Below, piece by piece: positions 41,617 through 50,297 of a stretch of DNA of 64,000 nt. Below the pieces are notes generated by a model. The model saw only the letters and a program-made list of their open reading frames with translations. It had not been told where the DNA came from and ran no database searches. Source of the stretch: Amycolatopsis sp. NBRC 101858 (GTDB taxonomy: Bacteria > Actinomycetota > Actinomycetes > Mycobacteriales > Pseudonocardiaceae); assembly GCF_030269325.1 (NCBI RefSeq), contig NZ_BSTD01000006.1, positions 682,001-746,000 of the forward strand, written 5' to 3'. Both the position numbers and the translations under genes were made by a program. Each line of letters begins with the position of its first letter. Within the stretch, counting starts at the first letter, position 1.

Positions 41617-42708
41617 ATGAACGCGCCCGTTTCCGACGCCGATCTGCCCGCCAACGTCGAGCGCGCGCTGGCCGGGTTCCTCGGCCGGGCGAGCGCGGAA
41701 ATCGTGGCCACCGAGCCGACCGTGAAGGCCGGGATCGACGCGCTGAGCGGGTTCGTGCTGACCGGAGGCAAACGCTTGCGCCCGACGTTCGCCTGGTGGG
41801 GCTGGCGCGGCGCGGGCGGCGACCCGGCGGGCCCGGACGCCGAAGGCGTGCTGCAGGCGGTGTCCAGCCTCGAGCTGATCCAGGCGTGCGCGCTGATCCA
41901 CGACGACCTCATCGACTCCTCCGACTCCCGCCGCGGCTTCCCGACCGTGCACATCGCGGGCGCGAAGCTGCACGCCGACCAGGGCTGGCTCGGCTCCCCC
42001 GCGACGTTCGGCCTGGCCACCGCGGTGCTCGTCGGCGACCTGGCGCTGGCCTGGGCGGACGACATGTTCGCCGACGCGCCGCTGCCGGCCGAGACGCTCG
42101 CCGCGGCCCGTCCCGCGTGGCGCGCGATGCGCACCGAGGTGCTCGCCGGGCAGTACCTCGACGTCCGCACGCAGGCCACCGGCGACGCCTCCGTCGAGGC
42201 CGCGCTGAAGATCGACCGGCTCAAGACCGCCGCCTACACCGTCCAGCGGCCGCTGCACCTCGGCGCCGCGCTCGGCGGGGCCTCCCCCGAGCTGATCGCC
42301 ACGCTGCTGGAGTTCGGCGGCGAGGTCGGCGTCGCGTTCCAGCTGCGCGACGACCTGCTGGGCGTGTTCGGCGACCCGTCGGTCACCGGCAAGCCCGCCG
42401 GCGACGACCTGCGCGAGGGCAAGCGCACCCTGCTCGTCGCGCTCGGCCTGCAGCTCGCCGCCGAAAAGGGCGAGACGGCCGCGGCCACCGTGATCGCGGA
42501 CGCGATCGGCGACGCGGACCTCTCCGACGAGGGCGTGGAGACCGTCCGGATGGCGTTGCGGCAGGTCGGTGCCGTCGACGCGGTCGAGCGGCGGATCGAC
42601 GAGCTGACCACCGCGGCGATGGCCGCCCTCGAGCGCGCGCACCTGGCCGAGCCCGCGCCGGAGGCGCTGACCGGGCTGGTCGTCAAGGCCACCCAGCGGA
42701 CGTACTGA
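41617..42708 (+). CDS. crtE: Geranylgeranyl diphosphate synthase (polyprenyl synthetase)
   Basis: A 363-residue trans-prenyltransferase. The first aspartate-rich motif is DDLID (residues 96-100) and the second RDDLLGVFGD (Asp245-246); the lysine of GGKRLRP binds diphosphate. Both motifs are intact. It is the first gene of the crt operon, and crtI begins one base after its stop. It should supply C20 diphosphate for phytoene. It occupies the place of idsA2 (Rv2173) in M. tuberculosis. Confidence 0.9.
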   Translation: MNAPVSDADLPANVERALAGFLGRASAEIVATEPTVKAGIDALSGFVLTGGKRLRPTFAWWGWRGAGGDPAGPDAEGVLQAVSSLELIQACALIHDDLIDSSDSRRGFPTVHIAGAKLHADQGWLGSPATFGLATAVLVGDLALAWADDMFADAPLPAETLAAARPAWRAMRTEVLAGQYLDVRTQATGDASVEAALKIDRLKTAAYTVQRPLHLGAALGGASPELIATLLEFGGEVGVAFQLRDDLLGVFGDPSVTGKPAGDDLREGKRTLLVALGLQLAAEKGETAAATVIADAIGDADLSDEGVETVRMALRQVGAVDAVERRIDELTTAAMAALERAHLAEPAPEALTGLVVKATQRTY

Positions 42709-42709
42709 C

Positions 42710-44191
42710 GTGCGGGGTAACAGTAGGGCCCTCGGACCCGCCGATCACGTCGTCGTGATCGGGGCCGGGCTGGCCGGGCTTTCGGCGACCCTGCACCTGC
42801 TCGGCGCGGGACGCCGCGTCACGCTGCTGGAACAGGCCGACGTCCCGGGCGGGCGCGCCGGGCAGGAGACCTTCGACGGCAACGCCGTGGACACCGGCGC
42901 GAGCGTGCTGACGATGCCCGAGCTCCTCGAAGAGGCGTTCGCCGCGGTCGGTGAGCCCCTCGCCAAGAACCTGCGCCTGACCAGGCTGGACCCGGCGTAC
43001 CGGGCCCGGTTCGCCGACGGCTCGGAGCTGGCCCTGCGCACCGGCGGCGACGCGATGGAGGCCGAGATCCGTGCCTTCGCCGGCGCCCGCGAGGCGGCGG
43101 GCTACCGGGCGCTGCGGCGCTGGCTGACCGAGCTCTACGCCGTGCAGAAGGACCGGTTCCTCGCGACCAACTTCGACTCGCCGTTCGACCTGGCGCGTCC
43201 CGAGCTGGCGAAGCTCGCGGCGCTGGGCGGGTTCGGCAAGCTCGGCCCGCGCGTCGGCCGCTACCTGCTCGACGAGCGGGTCCGGCGGCTGTTCACCTTC
43301 CAGGCGCTCTACGCGGGTCTCGACCCGGCGAGCGCGATCGGCGCGTACGGCGTCATCGCCTACATGGACACCGTCGGCGGCGTCTACTACCCCGAAGGCG
43401 GGATGGGGGAGATCGGCCGGGCGATGACCGGCGCGGCGGCCCGGGCGGGCGCGGACGTGCGGTTCGGCACCGAAGCCGCGTGGCTCGAGCGGGTGAATTC
43501 GCGGGTGCGCGCGGTCCGGACGCGCTCGGGCGAGCGGATCGCCTGCGACGCCGTCGTCCTCGCCACCGAGCTGACCGCGGCCTACCGGCTCATCGGCGCG
43601 CGGCCCCGGCGGCCGGTGCCGCTGCGGTACTCGCCCTCGGCCGTCGTCCTGCACGGCCGGACGACGCGGGCGTGGGACCTCGGGCACCACACGATCTACT
43701 TCGGCGACGCGTGGGAGCGGACGTTCGCCGAGATCATCCGCGAAGGGAAGCTCATGAGCGACCCGTCGCTGCTGGTCACCCGCCCGACGGCGACGGATCC
43801 GGGGCTGGCCGGGCGCGGCGGCGAGATCGTCTCGGTGCTCGCCCCGGCGCCGAACCTGCGGCGCGGGCCGATCGACTGGGACCGCGTGCGCGAGCCGTAC
43901 CGCGAAGAGCTCCTTCGCACCCTCGAAGCGCGCGGGCTGACCGGCTTCGGCGACGGGTTCACCGTCGACGAGACGATCACCCCGGCGGACTGGGCGGCAC
44001 GCGGGCTCGCCGCCGGGACGCCGTTCTCGCTGGCGCACACGTTCACGCAGACCGGCCCGTTCCGGCCCGCGAACCTGGTGCGCGCGGCGGGCAACGTGGT
44101 GCTCGCCGGCTGCGGCACGACGCCGGGTGTCGGCATCCCGCCCGTGCTCATCTCCGGACGACTGGCAGCGGAAAGGATCACCGGCCGGTGA
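42710..44191 (+). CDS. crtI: Phytoene desaturase
   Basis: A 493-residue FAD-dependent desaturase. The dinucleotide fold GAGLAGLSA starts at residue 18. The C-terminal signature is VRAAGNVVLAGCGTTPGVGIPPVLISGRLAAERI. It introduces double bases of conjugation into phytoene, giving neurosporene or lycopene; the number of desaturations cannot be predicted. The GTG start follows the crtE stop directly and its stop overlaps crtB by four bases. Confidence 0.9.
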   Translation: MRGNSRALGPADHVVVIGAGLAGLSATLHLLGAGRRVTLLEQADVPGGRAGQETFDGNAVDTGASVLTMPELLEEAFAAVGEPLAKNLRLTRLDPAYRARFADGSELALRTGGDAMEAEIRAFAGAREAAGYRALRRWLTELYAVQKDRFLATNFDSPFDLARPELAKLAALGGFGKLGPRVGRYLLDERVRRLFTFQALYAGLDPASAIGAYGVIAYMDTVGGVYYPEGGMGEIGRAMTGAAARAGADVRFGTEAAWLERVNSRVRAVRTRSGERIACDAVVLATELTAAYRLIGARPRRPVPLRYSPSAVVLHGRTTRAWDLGHHTIYFGDAWERTFAEIIREGKLMSDPSLLVTRPTATDPGLAGRGGEIVSVLAPAPNLRRGPIDWDRVREPYREELLRTLEARGLTGFGDGFTVDETITPADWAARGLAAGTPFSLAHTFTQTGPFRPANLVRAAGNVVLAGCGTTPGVGIPPVLISGRLAAERITGR

Positions 44192-45114
44192 ACGAACTCG
44201 ACGCCGCGGGCATCACCGGGCCCGCGCTGCGGGCCGCCTACACCGAGTGCCGCCGCATCAACGCCCACCACGGGCGCACGTTCTTCCTGGCCACCCGGCT
44301 GCTGCCGGCGCGGGCCCGGCCGGCCGCGCACACGCTCTACGGGTTCGCGCGGATGGCCGACGAACTGGTCGACAACCCGTCCCCGGGCAGTGACCCGGCG
44401 GCCGAGCTGGACCGCGTCGGGGCGATGGTGGACGTCGTCTTCGACGGCGGCACCCCGGCCGACCCGGTGCTCGTGGCATTGGCCGACACGGTGCGGCGCT
44501 ACGGCATTTCCCGGGGGCTGTTCGACGCGTTCCTGAAGTCGATGCGGATGGACCTCAAGCCGGTCGAGTACGCGACGTTCGCCGAGCTGGGCGAGTACAT
44601 GTACGGCTCGGCCGCGGTGATCGGGCTGCAGATGCTGCCGGTGTTCGGCACGGTCGGCGCACTGGCGGACGCCGAGCCGGGCGCGATCGCACTCGGCGAG
44701 GCGTTCCAGCTGACGAACTTCCTGCGCGACGTCGGCGAGGACCTCGATCGTGGCCGGCTGTACCTGCCGACGCGGGAGCTGGCGGCGTTCGACGTCACGC
44801 GTGAACTGCTGGAGGAGCGGCGGCCCGACCCGCGGATCCGGGCGGCGCTGGCGTACTTCGCCGCGCGGACGCGGGCGGTGTACCGGCGGGCCGAAGCGGG
44901 GGTTCCGTTGCTGCGTCCCGAATCGCGGGCGTGCGTGCGGACGGCGTTGACGCTGTACGAGGGCATCCTGGACGAGATCGTCGCCCTGGACTACGACATC
45001 CTGACCCGGCGCGCGGTGGTGCCGAAGTCGCGCAGGCTGGTAGTCGCGCTACCACCTTTGGCCACGGTCTGGGCGCGCGAGACGTTCCGGGGCGGTCGTA
45101 GGCTGCGATCATGA
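44188..45114 (+). CDS. crtB: Phytoene synthase
   Basis: A 308-residue squalene/phytoene synthase that condenses two GGPP molecules. The first aspartate motif is DELVD (residues 58-62); the second is NFLRDVGEDLDRGRLYLP, exactly the CrtB signature. The GTG start overlaps crtI, and its stop overlaps the next gene (ATGA). No lycopene cyclase gene is present in the window. Confidence 0.92.
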   Translation: MNELDAAGITGPALRAAYTECRRINAHHGRTFFLATRLLPARARPAAHTLYGFARMADELVDNPSPGSDPAAELDRVGAMVDVVFDGGTPADPVLVALADTVRRYGISRGLFDAFLKSMRMDLKPVEYATFAELGEYMYGSAAVIGLQMLPVFGTVGALADAEPGAIALGEAFQLTNFLRDVGEDLDRGRLYLPTRELAAFDVTRELLEERRPDPRIRAALAYFAARTRAVYRRAEAGVPLLRPESRACVRTALTLYEGILDEIVALDYDILTRRAVVPKSRRLVVALPPLATVWARETFRGGRRLRS

Positions 45115-45890
45115 GCGAACGACGCATCCGGATCGGCCTGCAGCTCCAGCCGCAGCACGCCGACTACGACACCATCCGGCGCACCGCCTCGGCCGCCGAG
45201 GACCTCGGCGCCGACATCGTCTTCAACTGGGACCACTTCTACCCGCTGTACGGCGATCCCGAGGGCGCGCACTTCGAGTGCTGGACGATGCTCGGCGCGT
45301 GGGCGGAGTCGACGTCGCGCGTGGAGATCGGCGCGCTGGTGACCTGCAACAGCTACCGCAACCCCGAGCTGCTGGCCGACATGGCCCGCACGGTCGACCA
45401 CATCTCCGGCGGCCGGCTCATCCTCGGCATCGGCTCGGGCTGGTTCGAGAAGGACTACGACGAGTACGGCTACGAGTTCGGCACCGCGGGCGGCCGCCTC
45501 GACAACCTGGCGGAGTCGCTGCCGCGCATCGAGTCCCGCCTCGGCAAGCTGAACCCGGCGCCGACCCGCAAGATCCCGGTCCTGATCGGCGGTGGCGGCG
45601 AGAAGAAGACCCTCAAGCTGGTGGCCAAGCACGGCGACATCTGGCACGGCTTCGGCGACCCGGAGGTCGTCGAGCGTAAGGTGAAGATCCTCGACCAGCA
45701 CTGCGCGGACGTCGGCCGCGACCCGGCCGAGATCGAGCGTTCGTGCGGCGTCCAGGGCGAGCCGGACGAGCTGGGCCCGAAGCTGCTGAGCCTGGGCGTC
45801 ACGACGTTCACGGTCGGCGTGGGCGGCCCGGACTACGACTTGGGAGCCCTCAAGTCGTGGATCGCCTGGCGCGACAAGACCAACGGCTGA
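45111..45890 (+). CDS. F420-dependent LLM-class oxidoreductase, last gene of the crt operon
   Basis: A 259-residue luciferase-like monooxygenase-fold enzyme of the F420-dependent group (TIGR03560-like). Features are DIVFNWDHFYPLYGDP, GALVTCNSYRNPELLADMARTVDHISGGR, LGIGSGWFEKDYDEYGYEFG and IPVLIGGGGEKKTLKL. It is translationally coupled to crtB. Whether it acts on a carotenoid is unknown; the coupling makes that worth considering. Confidence 0.85.
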   Translation: MSERRIRIGLQLQPQHADYDTIRRTASAAEDLGADIVFNWDHFYPLYGDPEGAHFECWTMLGAWAESTSRVEIGALVTCNSYRNPELLADMARTVDHISGGRLILGIGSGWFEKDYDEYGYEFGTAGGRLDNLAESLPRIESRLGKLNPAPTRKIPVLIGGGGEKKTLKLVAKHGDIWHGFGDPEVVERKVKILDQHCADVGRDPAEIERSCGVQGEPDELGPKLLSLGVTTFTVGVGGPDYDLGALKSWIAWRDKTNG

Positions 45891-45891
45891 G

Positions 45892-46410
45892 TTACCCTCG
45901 CGCCCGGTGTGCGGCGACGCGTTCGCGCGTCGCGCACCGGGGTGAGCAGAACTTCCGAGGACTCCCGCCTCCCGTGTGCGCGAACGGCTTCCCGCACGAC
46001 GCCGAAGCGCACAGCCCTCCCGGCACGTCCTGGCGCTCGGCCAGCAGCGAAGCCAGCCCCAGCGCCGATGACGTCACCAGCCACGCTCCCCACGGCCCGT
46101 CGTCCGCCGCGTCGGCGTGCAGGTGCCAGCCGTAACCCTCTTCGTGGTTCGTCAAGCGCGGTGGACCCGCGTACGCAGCAAACAACGCGTTGAGCACCGA
46201 AGCCGCCGAAGCCACGTCAGGCGCCGCGAACGCCGCACGCAGCTCGACCGCCGCCGCCCGAAGCTCGGCCACGTCCGAAGCTGACAACCGAACGTCGGGT
46301 TCGCCGTGCGAACTCAAGACGCGGGCGATCTCGGACGAAGAGGCGTCGAACAGCAACACGCCCAGCAGGTCGACCGCGCGCTGCACGGAATCCCGGTGCG
46401 GAAAGGCCAT
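45892..46410 (-). CDS. CGNR zinc-finger domain protein
   Basis: A 172-residue putative regulator. The N-terminal ABATE-like domain is followed by a C-terminal zinc finger (CASASCGKPF then KFCSPRCATRERVAAHR), with four cysteines. The start MAFPHRDSVQ at 46410 is typical; the in-frame ATG at 46434 overlaps the divergent gene and is rejected. A -10-like TACAGT lies five bases upstream, suggesting a leaderless transcript. It is divergent from an MFS exporter with a shared inverted repeat between them. One base separates its stop from the crt operon. Confidence 0.82.
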   Translation of the reverse strand: MAFPHRDSVQRAVDLLGVLLFDASSSEIARVLSSHGEPDVRLSASDVAELRAAAVELRAAFAAPDVASAASVLNALFAAYAGPPRLTNHEEGYGWHLHADAADDGPWGAWLVTSSALGLASLLAERQDVPGGLCASASCGKPFAHTGGGSPRKFCSPRCATRERVAAHRARG

Positions 46411-46418
46411 ACCCCACT

Positions 46419-46447
46419 GTAACGTCTTGCTCATGATAAGGCGTTAC
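46419..46447. promoter_or_regulatory. 29-bp inverted repeat overlapping the MFS start codon
   Basis: GTAACGTCTT (46419-46428) and AAGGCGTTAC (46438-46447) form a 9-of-10 inverted repeat around a 9-base centre that includes the MFS ATG. A -10-like TAACGT precedes the ATG by seven bases. It is a candidate operator for the divergent CGNR protein. Confidence 0.5.
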
Positions 46448-47905
46448 CTGGTCGGGGCGACGCTGGCGCGGACCGGCGACGAGCTGTCCGGCCCCGCCCT
46501 CCTGCTCCTCGGCCTGCGGGACGGCCCGCACGCCGGTTCCGCGCTGCTCGCCGGCTTGACCGCGGCCGCCGCGGTGGGCGGGCCCGTCTTCGGGGCCTTT
46601 CTCGACCGCAGCCCCGCGCCCGGACGGCTGCTGGCCCTCGCCCTCGCCGGGTACGCGGGCGGGATCGCCGCCGTCGCCGCCGCCTTCGGGCACCTGCCGC
46701 TCGAAGCCGTCGTCGCCGGCGCGGTGGTGACCGGCCTGCTCAACCCGGCCGTCGCCGGGGGCTGGACCGCTCAGCTGCCCGCCGTCGCCGGGCCGAAACT
46801 CCAGCAGGCCAGCCGGCTCGACGCGCTGACGTTCACCGCCGCCGCCCTCGCCGGTCCCGGGCTCGCGGGACTTCTCGGCGGCTCGCCCGGCCTCGCGACC
46901 GCCGTCGTCCTGGTCGCCGCCGCGGTCCCGCTCGCCCGGCGCCTCCCGGGGAAGCGGCCCACGGCCAAGACCCGCCTCCGGGACGGCTTCACGGTCCTCG
47001 TGCGCAACGCCCCGCTGAGGCGCGCGACACTCGCGTCGACGATCTCCTGCGCGGGCATCGGGATGGTCACCGTCTGTTACCCCCTGCTGGGCGCGGCCCA
47101 CCTGCGCGGCCCGGCCGACGGCGCCCTTCTGCTGACCGTGCTGGCGATCGCGTCCCTGCTGGCCAACGCGGTCTTCGCGCGGCGCCCGCTGCCGTGGTCC
47201 CCGGACCGGACCGTCTGGCTGAGCACGCTGGTCCTGGCCGTGAGCTGCACCGTGGCCGCGCTCGTCCCCACCCCCGCTGGCCTGGTCGCGGCGGCCGCGA
47301 TCGCCGGGTTCGGCGAAGGACCGCAGCTCACGGCGTTGTTCGCGATCCGCCACCGCGAGGCGCCGGAGCACGTCCGGGCGCAGGTGTTCACGACGGCGGC
47401 GAGCGTGAAGATCACCGGCCTCGCCGCGGGAGCGGCCCTCGCCGGACCCCTCGCGACGTGGTCGCTACCGGCGTGTCTCAGCGTCGCCGCGGCCGTCCAG
47501 CTGGGCGCCGCGGCGAGCTGTTTGCGCAGGTCAGAACGCCATCGCCTGGGCGCGCCGCTTCACCTCGGTGCCGTGGCTGGTGCGCAGGGCGTTGATCGGG
47601 GTGCTGCCCGGCAGGCTCTCGTCGGTCTCGAAGAGCCACCGCAGCATCTCCGTCCGGGAGAACCCGGAGTCGGCGAGCACGGTGATCGTCCCGGCCAGGC
47701 CCTTCACGACCCCGTCCTTGACGAAGAAAGCACCGGGCACGCACAGGTCGCCGTCGCGCTTGAGGGCGATCAGCTGCCCGTCGCGCAGCATCTGGCGGAC
47801 CTTGTTGGCCGAGGTCCCGAGGACGTTCGCGACCTCTCCCAACGGGAGGACCGCGATGGCGGTGTCGAGGACGTCGTCGGCGACAGGAATCCCACTCACA
47901 CGTGA
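46433..47905 (+). CDS. MFS exporter whose frame runs on through the opposite-strand neighbour
   Basis: The first about 365 residues form a compact MFS protein with ten to twelve hydrophobic helices (LARTGDELSGPALLLLGLRDG, GGPVFGAFLDRSPAPGRLLAL) and end naturally near LGAAASCLRR. The frame has no stop there; it continues another 125 codons antisense to the Rv2175c-like gene and closes at 47905. The tail (from about 47531) is Gln/Arg/His-rich and looks like antisense translation, so a stop codon was probably lost by mutation or a frameshift. Transport substrate is unknown; the divergent CGNR regulator may control it. Confidence 0.75.
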   Translation: MIRRYLVGATLARTGDELSGPALLLLGLRDGPHAGSALLAGLTAAAAVGGPVFGAFLDRSPAPGRLLALALAGYAGGIAAVAAAFGHLPLEAVVAGAVVTGLLNPAVAGGWTAQLPAVAGPKLQQASRLDALTFTAAALAGPGLAGLLGGSPGLATAVVLVAAAVPLARRLPGKRPTAKTRLRDGFTVLVRNAPLRRATLASTISCAGIGMVTVCYPLLGAAHLRGPADGALLLTVLAIASLLANAVFARRPLPWSPDRTVWLSTLVLAVSCTVAALVPTPAGLVAAAAIAGFGEGPQLTALFAIRHREAPEHVRAQVFTTAASVKITGLAAGAALAGPLATWSLPACLSVAAAVQLGAAASCLRRSERHRLGAPLHLGAVAGAQGVDRGAARQALVGLEEPPQHLRPGEPGVGEHGDRPGQALHDPVLDEESTGHAQVAVALEGDQLPVAQHLADLVGRGPEDVRDLSQREDRDGGVEDVVGDRNPTHT

Positions 47906-47908
47906 CAC
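47531..47908 (-). CDS. Rv2175c-family DNA-binding protein
   Basis: A 125-residue winged-helix protein. The family blocks are LPLGEVANVLGTSANKVRQMLRDGQLIALKR, FFVKDGVVKGLAGTITVLADSGFSRTEMLRWLF and INALRTSHGTEVKRRAQAMAF. In M. tuberculosis Rv2175c lies next to pknL and is its phosphorylation substrate; here the kinase gene is likewise the divergent neighbour, 94 bp away. The GTG at 47908 is chosen; a GTG at 47899 is equally possible. The 3' half is overlapped on the other strand by the run-on MFS frame. Confidence 0.85.
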   Translation of the reverse strand: MSRVSGIPVADDVLDTAIAVLPLGEVANVLGTSANKVRQMLRDGQLIALKRDGDLCVPGAFFVKDGVVKGLAGTITVLADSGFSRTEMLRWLFETDESLPGSTPINALRTSHGTEVKRRAQAMAF

Positions 47909-48002
47909 TCTGCCACATTCCGCACTCACGCCCGTTAGTGCGCACGGGTGACCCGCGAGGTCTCCTCCACCAACCGTGTGCGGTTCCGTACGATCCATAC
48001 TC

Positions 48003-50036
48003 GTGACTCGCACCCAACCCAGCCTGGTCGGCACGCTCCTCGAGCAGCGCTACCGGGTGGACCGGCTGCTCGCGCACGGGGGGATGTCCTCCGTCTACCG
48101 GGGGACCGACACCCGGCTGGACCGTCCGGTCGCCATCAAGATCATGGACCCGCGGTTCGCCGACGACCGGTCGTTCGTGGACCGGTTCGTGCGCGAGGCG
48201 CAGTCGGCGGCGCAGCTGCACCACCCGCACGTCGTGGCGGTGCACGACCAGGGCTTCGACCTGCCCCAGGGCGCCGAGTCCGGGCTCGCGTTCCTGGTGA
48301 TGGAGCTGGTCGACGGCGGGACGCTGCGCGACCTGCTGGCCGACAAGGGCCCGCTGGACATCGCGCTGGCGCTGAGCGTGGCCGAGCCGGTGCTCTCGGC
48401 GCTGGCCTCCGCGCACCGGGCCGGGCTGGTGCACCGCGACGTCAAGCCGGAGAACGTGCTGATCGGCCGGTCCGGGCCGCACACCGGCGGCGTCGTCAAG
48501 GTCGCCGACTTCGGCCTGGTGCGGGCCGTGGCGAGCGCGGGCACGACGAGCTCGAGCGTCATCCTGGGCACGGTCGCCTACCTGTCCCCGGAGCAGGTCG
48601 AGGTCGGCTCCGCGTCCGCGCGGGGCGACGTCTACTCGGCCGGCATCCTGCTCTTCGAAATGCTCACCGGGCAGGTGCCCTACACCGGCGACACCGCGAT
48701 CTCGGTGGCGTACCGGCACGTGAACGACGACGTCCCGCGGCCGAGCGAGCTGCGCCCGGACCTGCCGCCCGAGCTGGACGAGCTGATCACCCGCGCGACC
48801 CGGCGGGACCCGGAGCTGCGCCCCGCCGATGCCGGGGAGTTCCTGACCGAGCTGACGGCGGTGCGCGCGCAGCTGGGCCTGCTGCCGGTCAACGTGCCGA
48901 TCCCGGTTTCGCACGGCCAGGGCGACCTCGCCGACACCGAGCGCACGCTGCCGCGGATCCCGCAGGTGCTGCCGGACACCGAGAAGACGATGCCGGTGCA
49001 GCGCCCGAACGCGACGCGGGCGCTGAGCCACCCGGGCACCCCGCCCCCGGGCATCACCCAGCAGATCCCGCCCGTGCGGCCGCCGGTGCCGCGGCGCCGG
49101 AGCGGGGCGGAGCCGGAGAAGCCTGCGGACAACCGCAAGCGGATCGCGGTGATCGCCGGCGCGGTGCTGCTCTTCGGCGGCCTGCTCACGGCCTTCATCT
49201 TCATGCTGACCGACACCGGCGGCGACAAGACCGCGACCGTGCCGCACCTCGTCGGGCTCAACCAGGCCGCGGCGGGCGACGCGCTGCGGTCGGTGAAGCT
49301 GAACCCGCAGTTCAGCCAGGAGTACGACAACTCCGTGCCGTCGAACACCGTGCTGCGCGCCGAGCCCGCGGAGGGCACGCCGCTGCAGCCGAACGCGAAC
49401 GTGTCGGTCGTGCTGTCCAAGGGCCGCCCGGCGGTGCCGGACATCCGGCCGGGCACCGCGCTGGCCGACGCCGAGCAGGCGATCAAGACCGCGCAGCTGA
49501 CCCCGACCCGCGGCGCCGACGACTACGACGCCGACGTCCCGCAGGGCGCGGTCATCCGCACCACGCCGGGCGCGGGCAGCCAGCTGAACATCGGCGGCCA
49601 GGTCACGATCATCGTGTCGAAGGGCCCGATCCCGCTGCCGCCGGTCCCGGACGTCACCGGCCGGAGCAAGGACGAGGCGTTCCAGCTGCTGCAGCAGGCC
49701 GGGTTCGAGCCGTTCCAGGCGGGCGAGGAGTTCAAGCAGGACGTCGCGGGCGGCGCCGTCACCCGGACCGACCCGCCGGCCAACGCGCAGGCGAGGGAAA
49801 AGCGGATCGGCGTCTTCGTCAACAACGCAGTCCAGGTGCCGGACGTCCGGTTCCGCTCGTTCGACGACGCCCAGAAGATCCTCGAGCAGGCCGGGCTGAA
49901 GGCCGACCGCGACGGCAAGGGCGGCGGCCGCGGCCCCGGTGGCGGCGGGTTCGACTTCGTCTTCCAGCAGGACCCGCAGCCGGGCACGTTCGTGCAGAAG
50001 GGCAGCAAGGTCAAGCTGAAGGGCTTCGGGGGATGA
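48003..50036 (+). CDS. pknL: Serine/threonine protein kinase with PASTA repeats (PknL position)
   Basis: A 677-residue receptor-type kinase. The glycine loop is LLAHGGMSSVYRG, with Lys46 in VAIK, the catalytic loop HRDVKPEN (Asp146), DFG and a SPEQ activation-segment end. A proline-rich juxtamembrane region with several threonines (ERTLPRI, EKTMPV) precedes one transmembrane helix (about residues 380-402). Four extracellular PASTA repeats follow. The GTG at 48003 has TACGAT eight bases before it, suggesting a leaderless message. M. tuberculosis PknL, as I recall it, lacks PASTA repeats, so the ectodomain differs although the gene neighbourhood is conserved. Its stop overlaps the next start. 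Confidence 0.9.
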   Translation: MTRTQPSLVGTLLEQRYRVDRLLAHGGMSSVYRGTDTRLDRPVAIKIMDPRFADDRSFVDRFVREAQSAAQLHHPHVVAVHDQGFDLPQGAESGLAFLVMELVDGGTLRDLLADKGPLDIALALSVAEPVLSALASAHRAGLVHRDVKPENVLIGRSGPHTGGVVKVADFGLVRAVASAGTTSSSVILGTVAYLSPEQVEVGSASARGDVYSAGILLFEMLTGQVPYTGDTAISVAYRHVNDDVPRPSELRPDLPPELDELITRATRRDPELRPADAGEFLTELTAVRAQLGLLPVNVPIPVSHGQGDLADTERTLPRIPQVLPDTEKTMPVQRPNATRALSHPGTPPPGITQQIPPVRPPVPRRRSGAEPEKPADNRKRIAVIAGAVLLFGGLLTAFIFMLTDTGGDKTATVPHLVGLNQAAAGDALRSVKLNPQFSQEYDNSVPSNTVLRAEPAEGTPLQPNANVSVVLSKGRPAVPDIRPGTALADAEQAIKTAQLTPTRGADDYDADVPQGAVIRTTPGAGSQLNIGGQVTIIVSKGPIPLPPVPDVTGRSKDEAFQLLQQAGFEPFQAGEEFKQDVAGGAVTRTDPPANAQAREKRIGVFVNNAVQVPDVRFRSFDDAQKILEQAGLKADRDGKGGGRGPGGGGFDFVFQQDPQPGTFVQKGSKVKLKGFGG

Positions 50037-50242
50037 TCGGCAGCCGAGGCCGCGTGACCGGCACGATCGGCCCCGGCCTCATCGGCGAGGTGCTCCTGAA
50101 CGTCCGGGGCGGCACGGAGGCGTTCTACGCCTACCCGGCCGACCCGGACGCGACCTTCTCCTCCGGCACCCAGGTGCTCGTGGTCGACTTCGAACCCCCG
50201 CGCACGGTTTATGTCGAGCGGTGGCAACCGCTGGGCCGCTGA
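50033..50242 (+). CDS. Small NfeD-like OB-fold protein
   Basis: A 69-residue beta-rich protein (MIGSRGRVTGTIGPGLIGEVLL, quoted in part: GRVTGTIGPGLIGEVLL) ending VLVVDFEPPRTVYVERWQPLG. The glycine-rich start and the closing strand resemble the OB domain at the end of NfeD proteins, which pair with SPFH proteins. Its ATG overlaps the kinase stop (ATGA), and the flotillin starts 55 bases later. No membrane segment is present. The similarity is by pattern only. Confidence 0.7.
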   Translation: MIGSRGRVTGTIGPGLIGEVLLNVRGGTEAFYAYPADPDATFSSGTQVLVVDFEPPRTVYVERWQPLGR

Positions 50243-50297
50243 CGGCGTCGAAGAGGCACCAACACACCTGACAACAGAAAACTAGGGGGTCGGTGCC

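Noticed and set aside
41617..45890. Large terpenoid biosynthetic gene cluster.
   Set aside because: Only crtE-crtI-crtB and one oxidoreductase are present; the flanks are housekeeping or unrelated.
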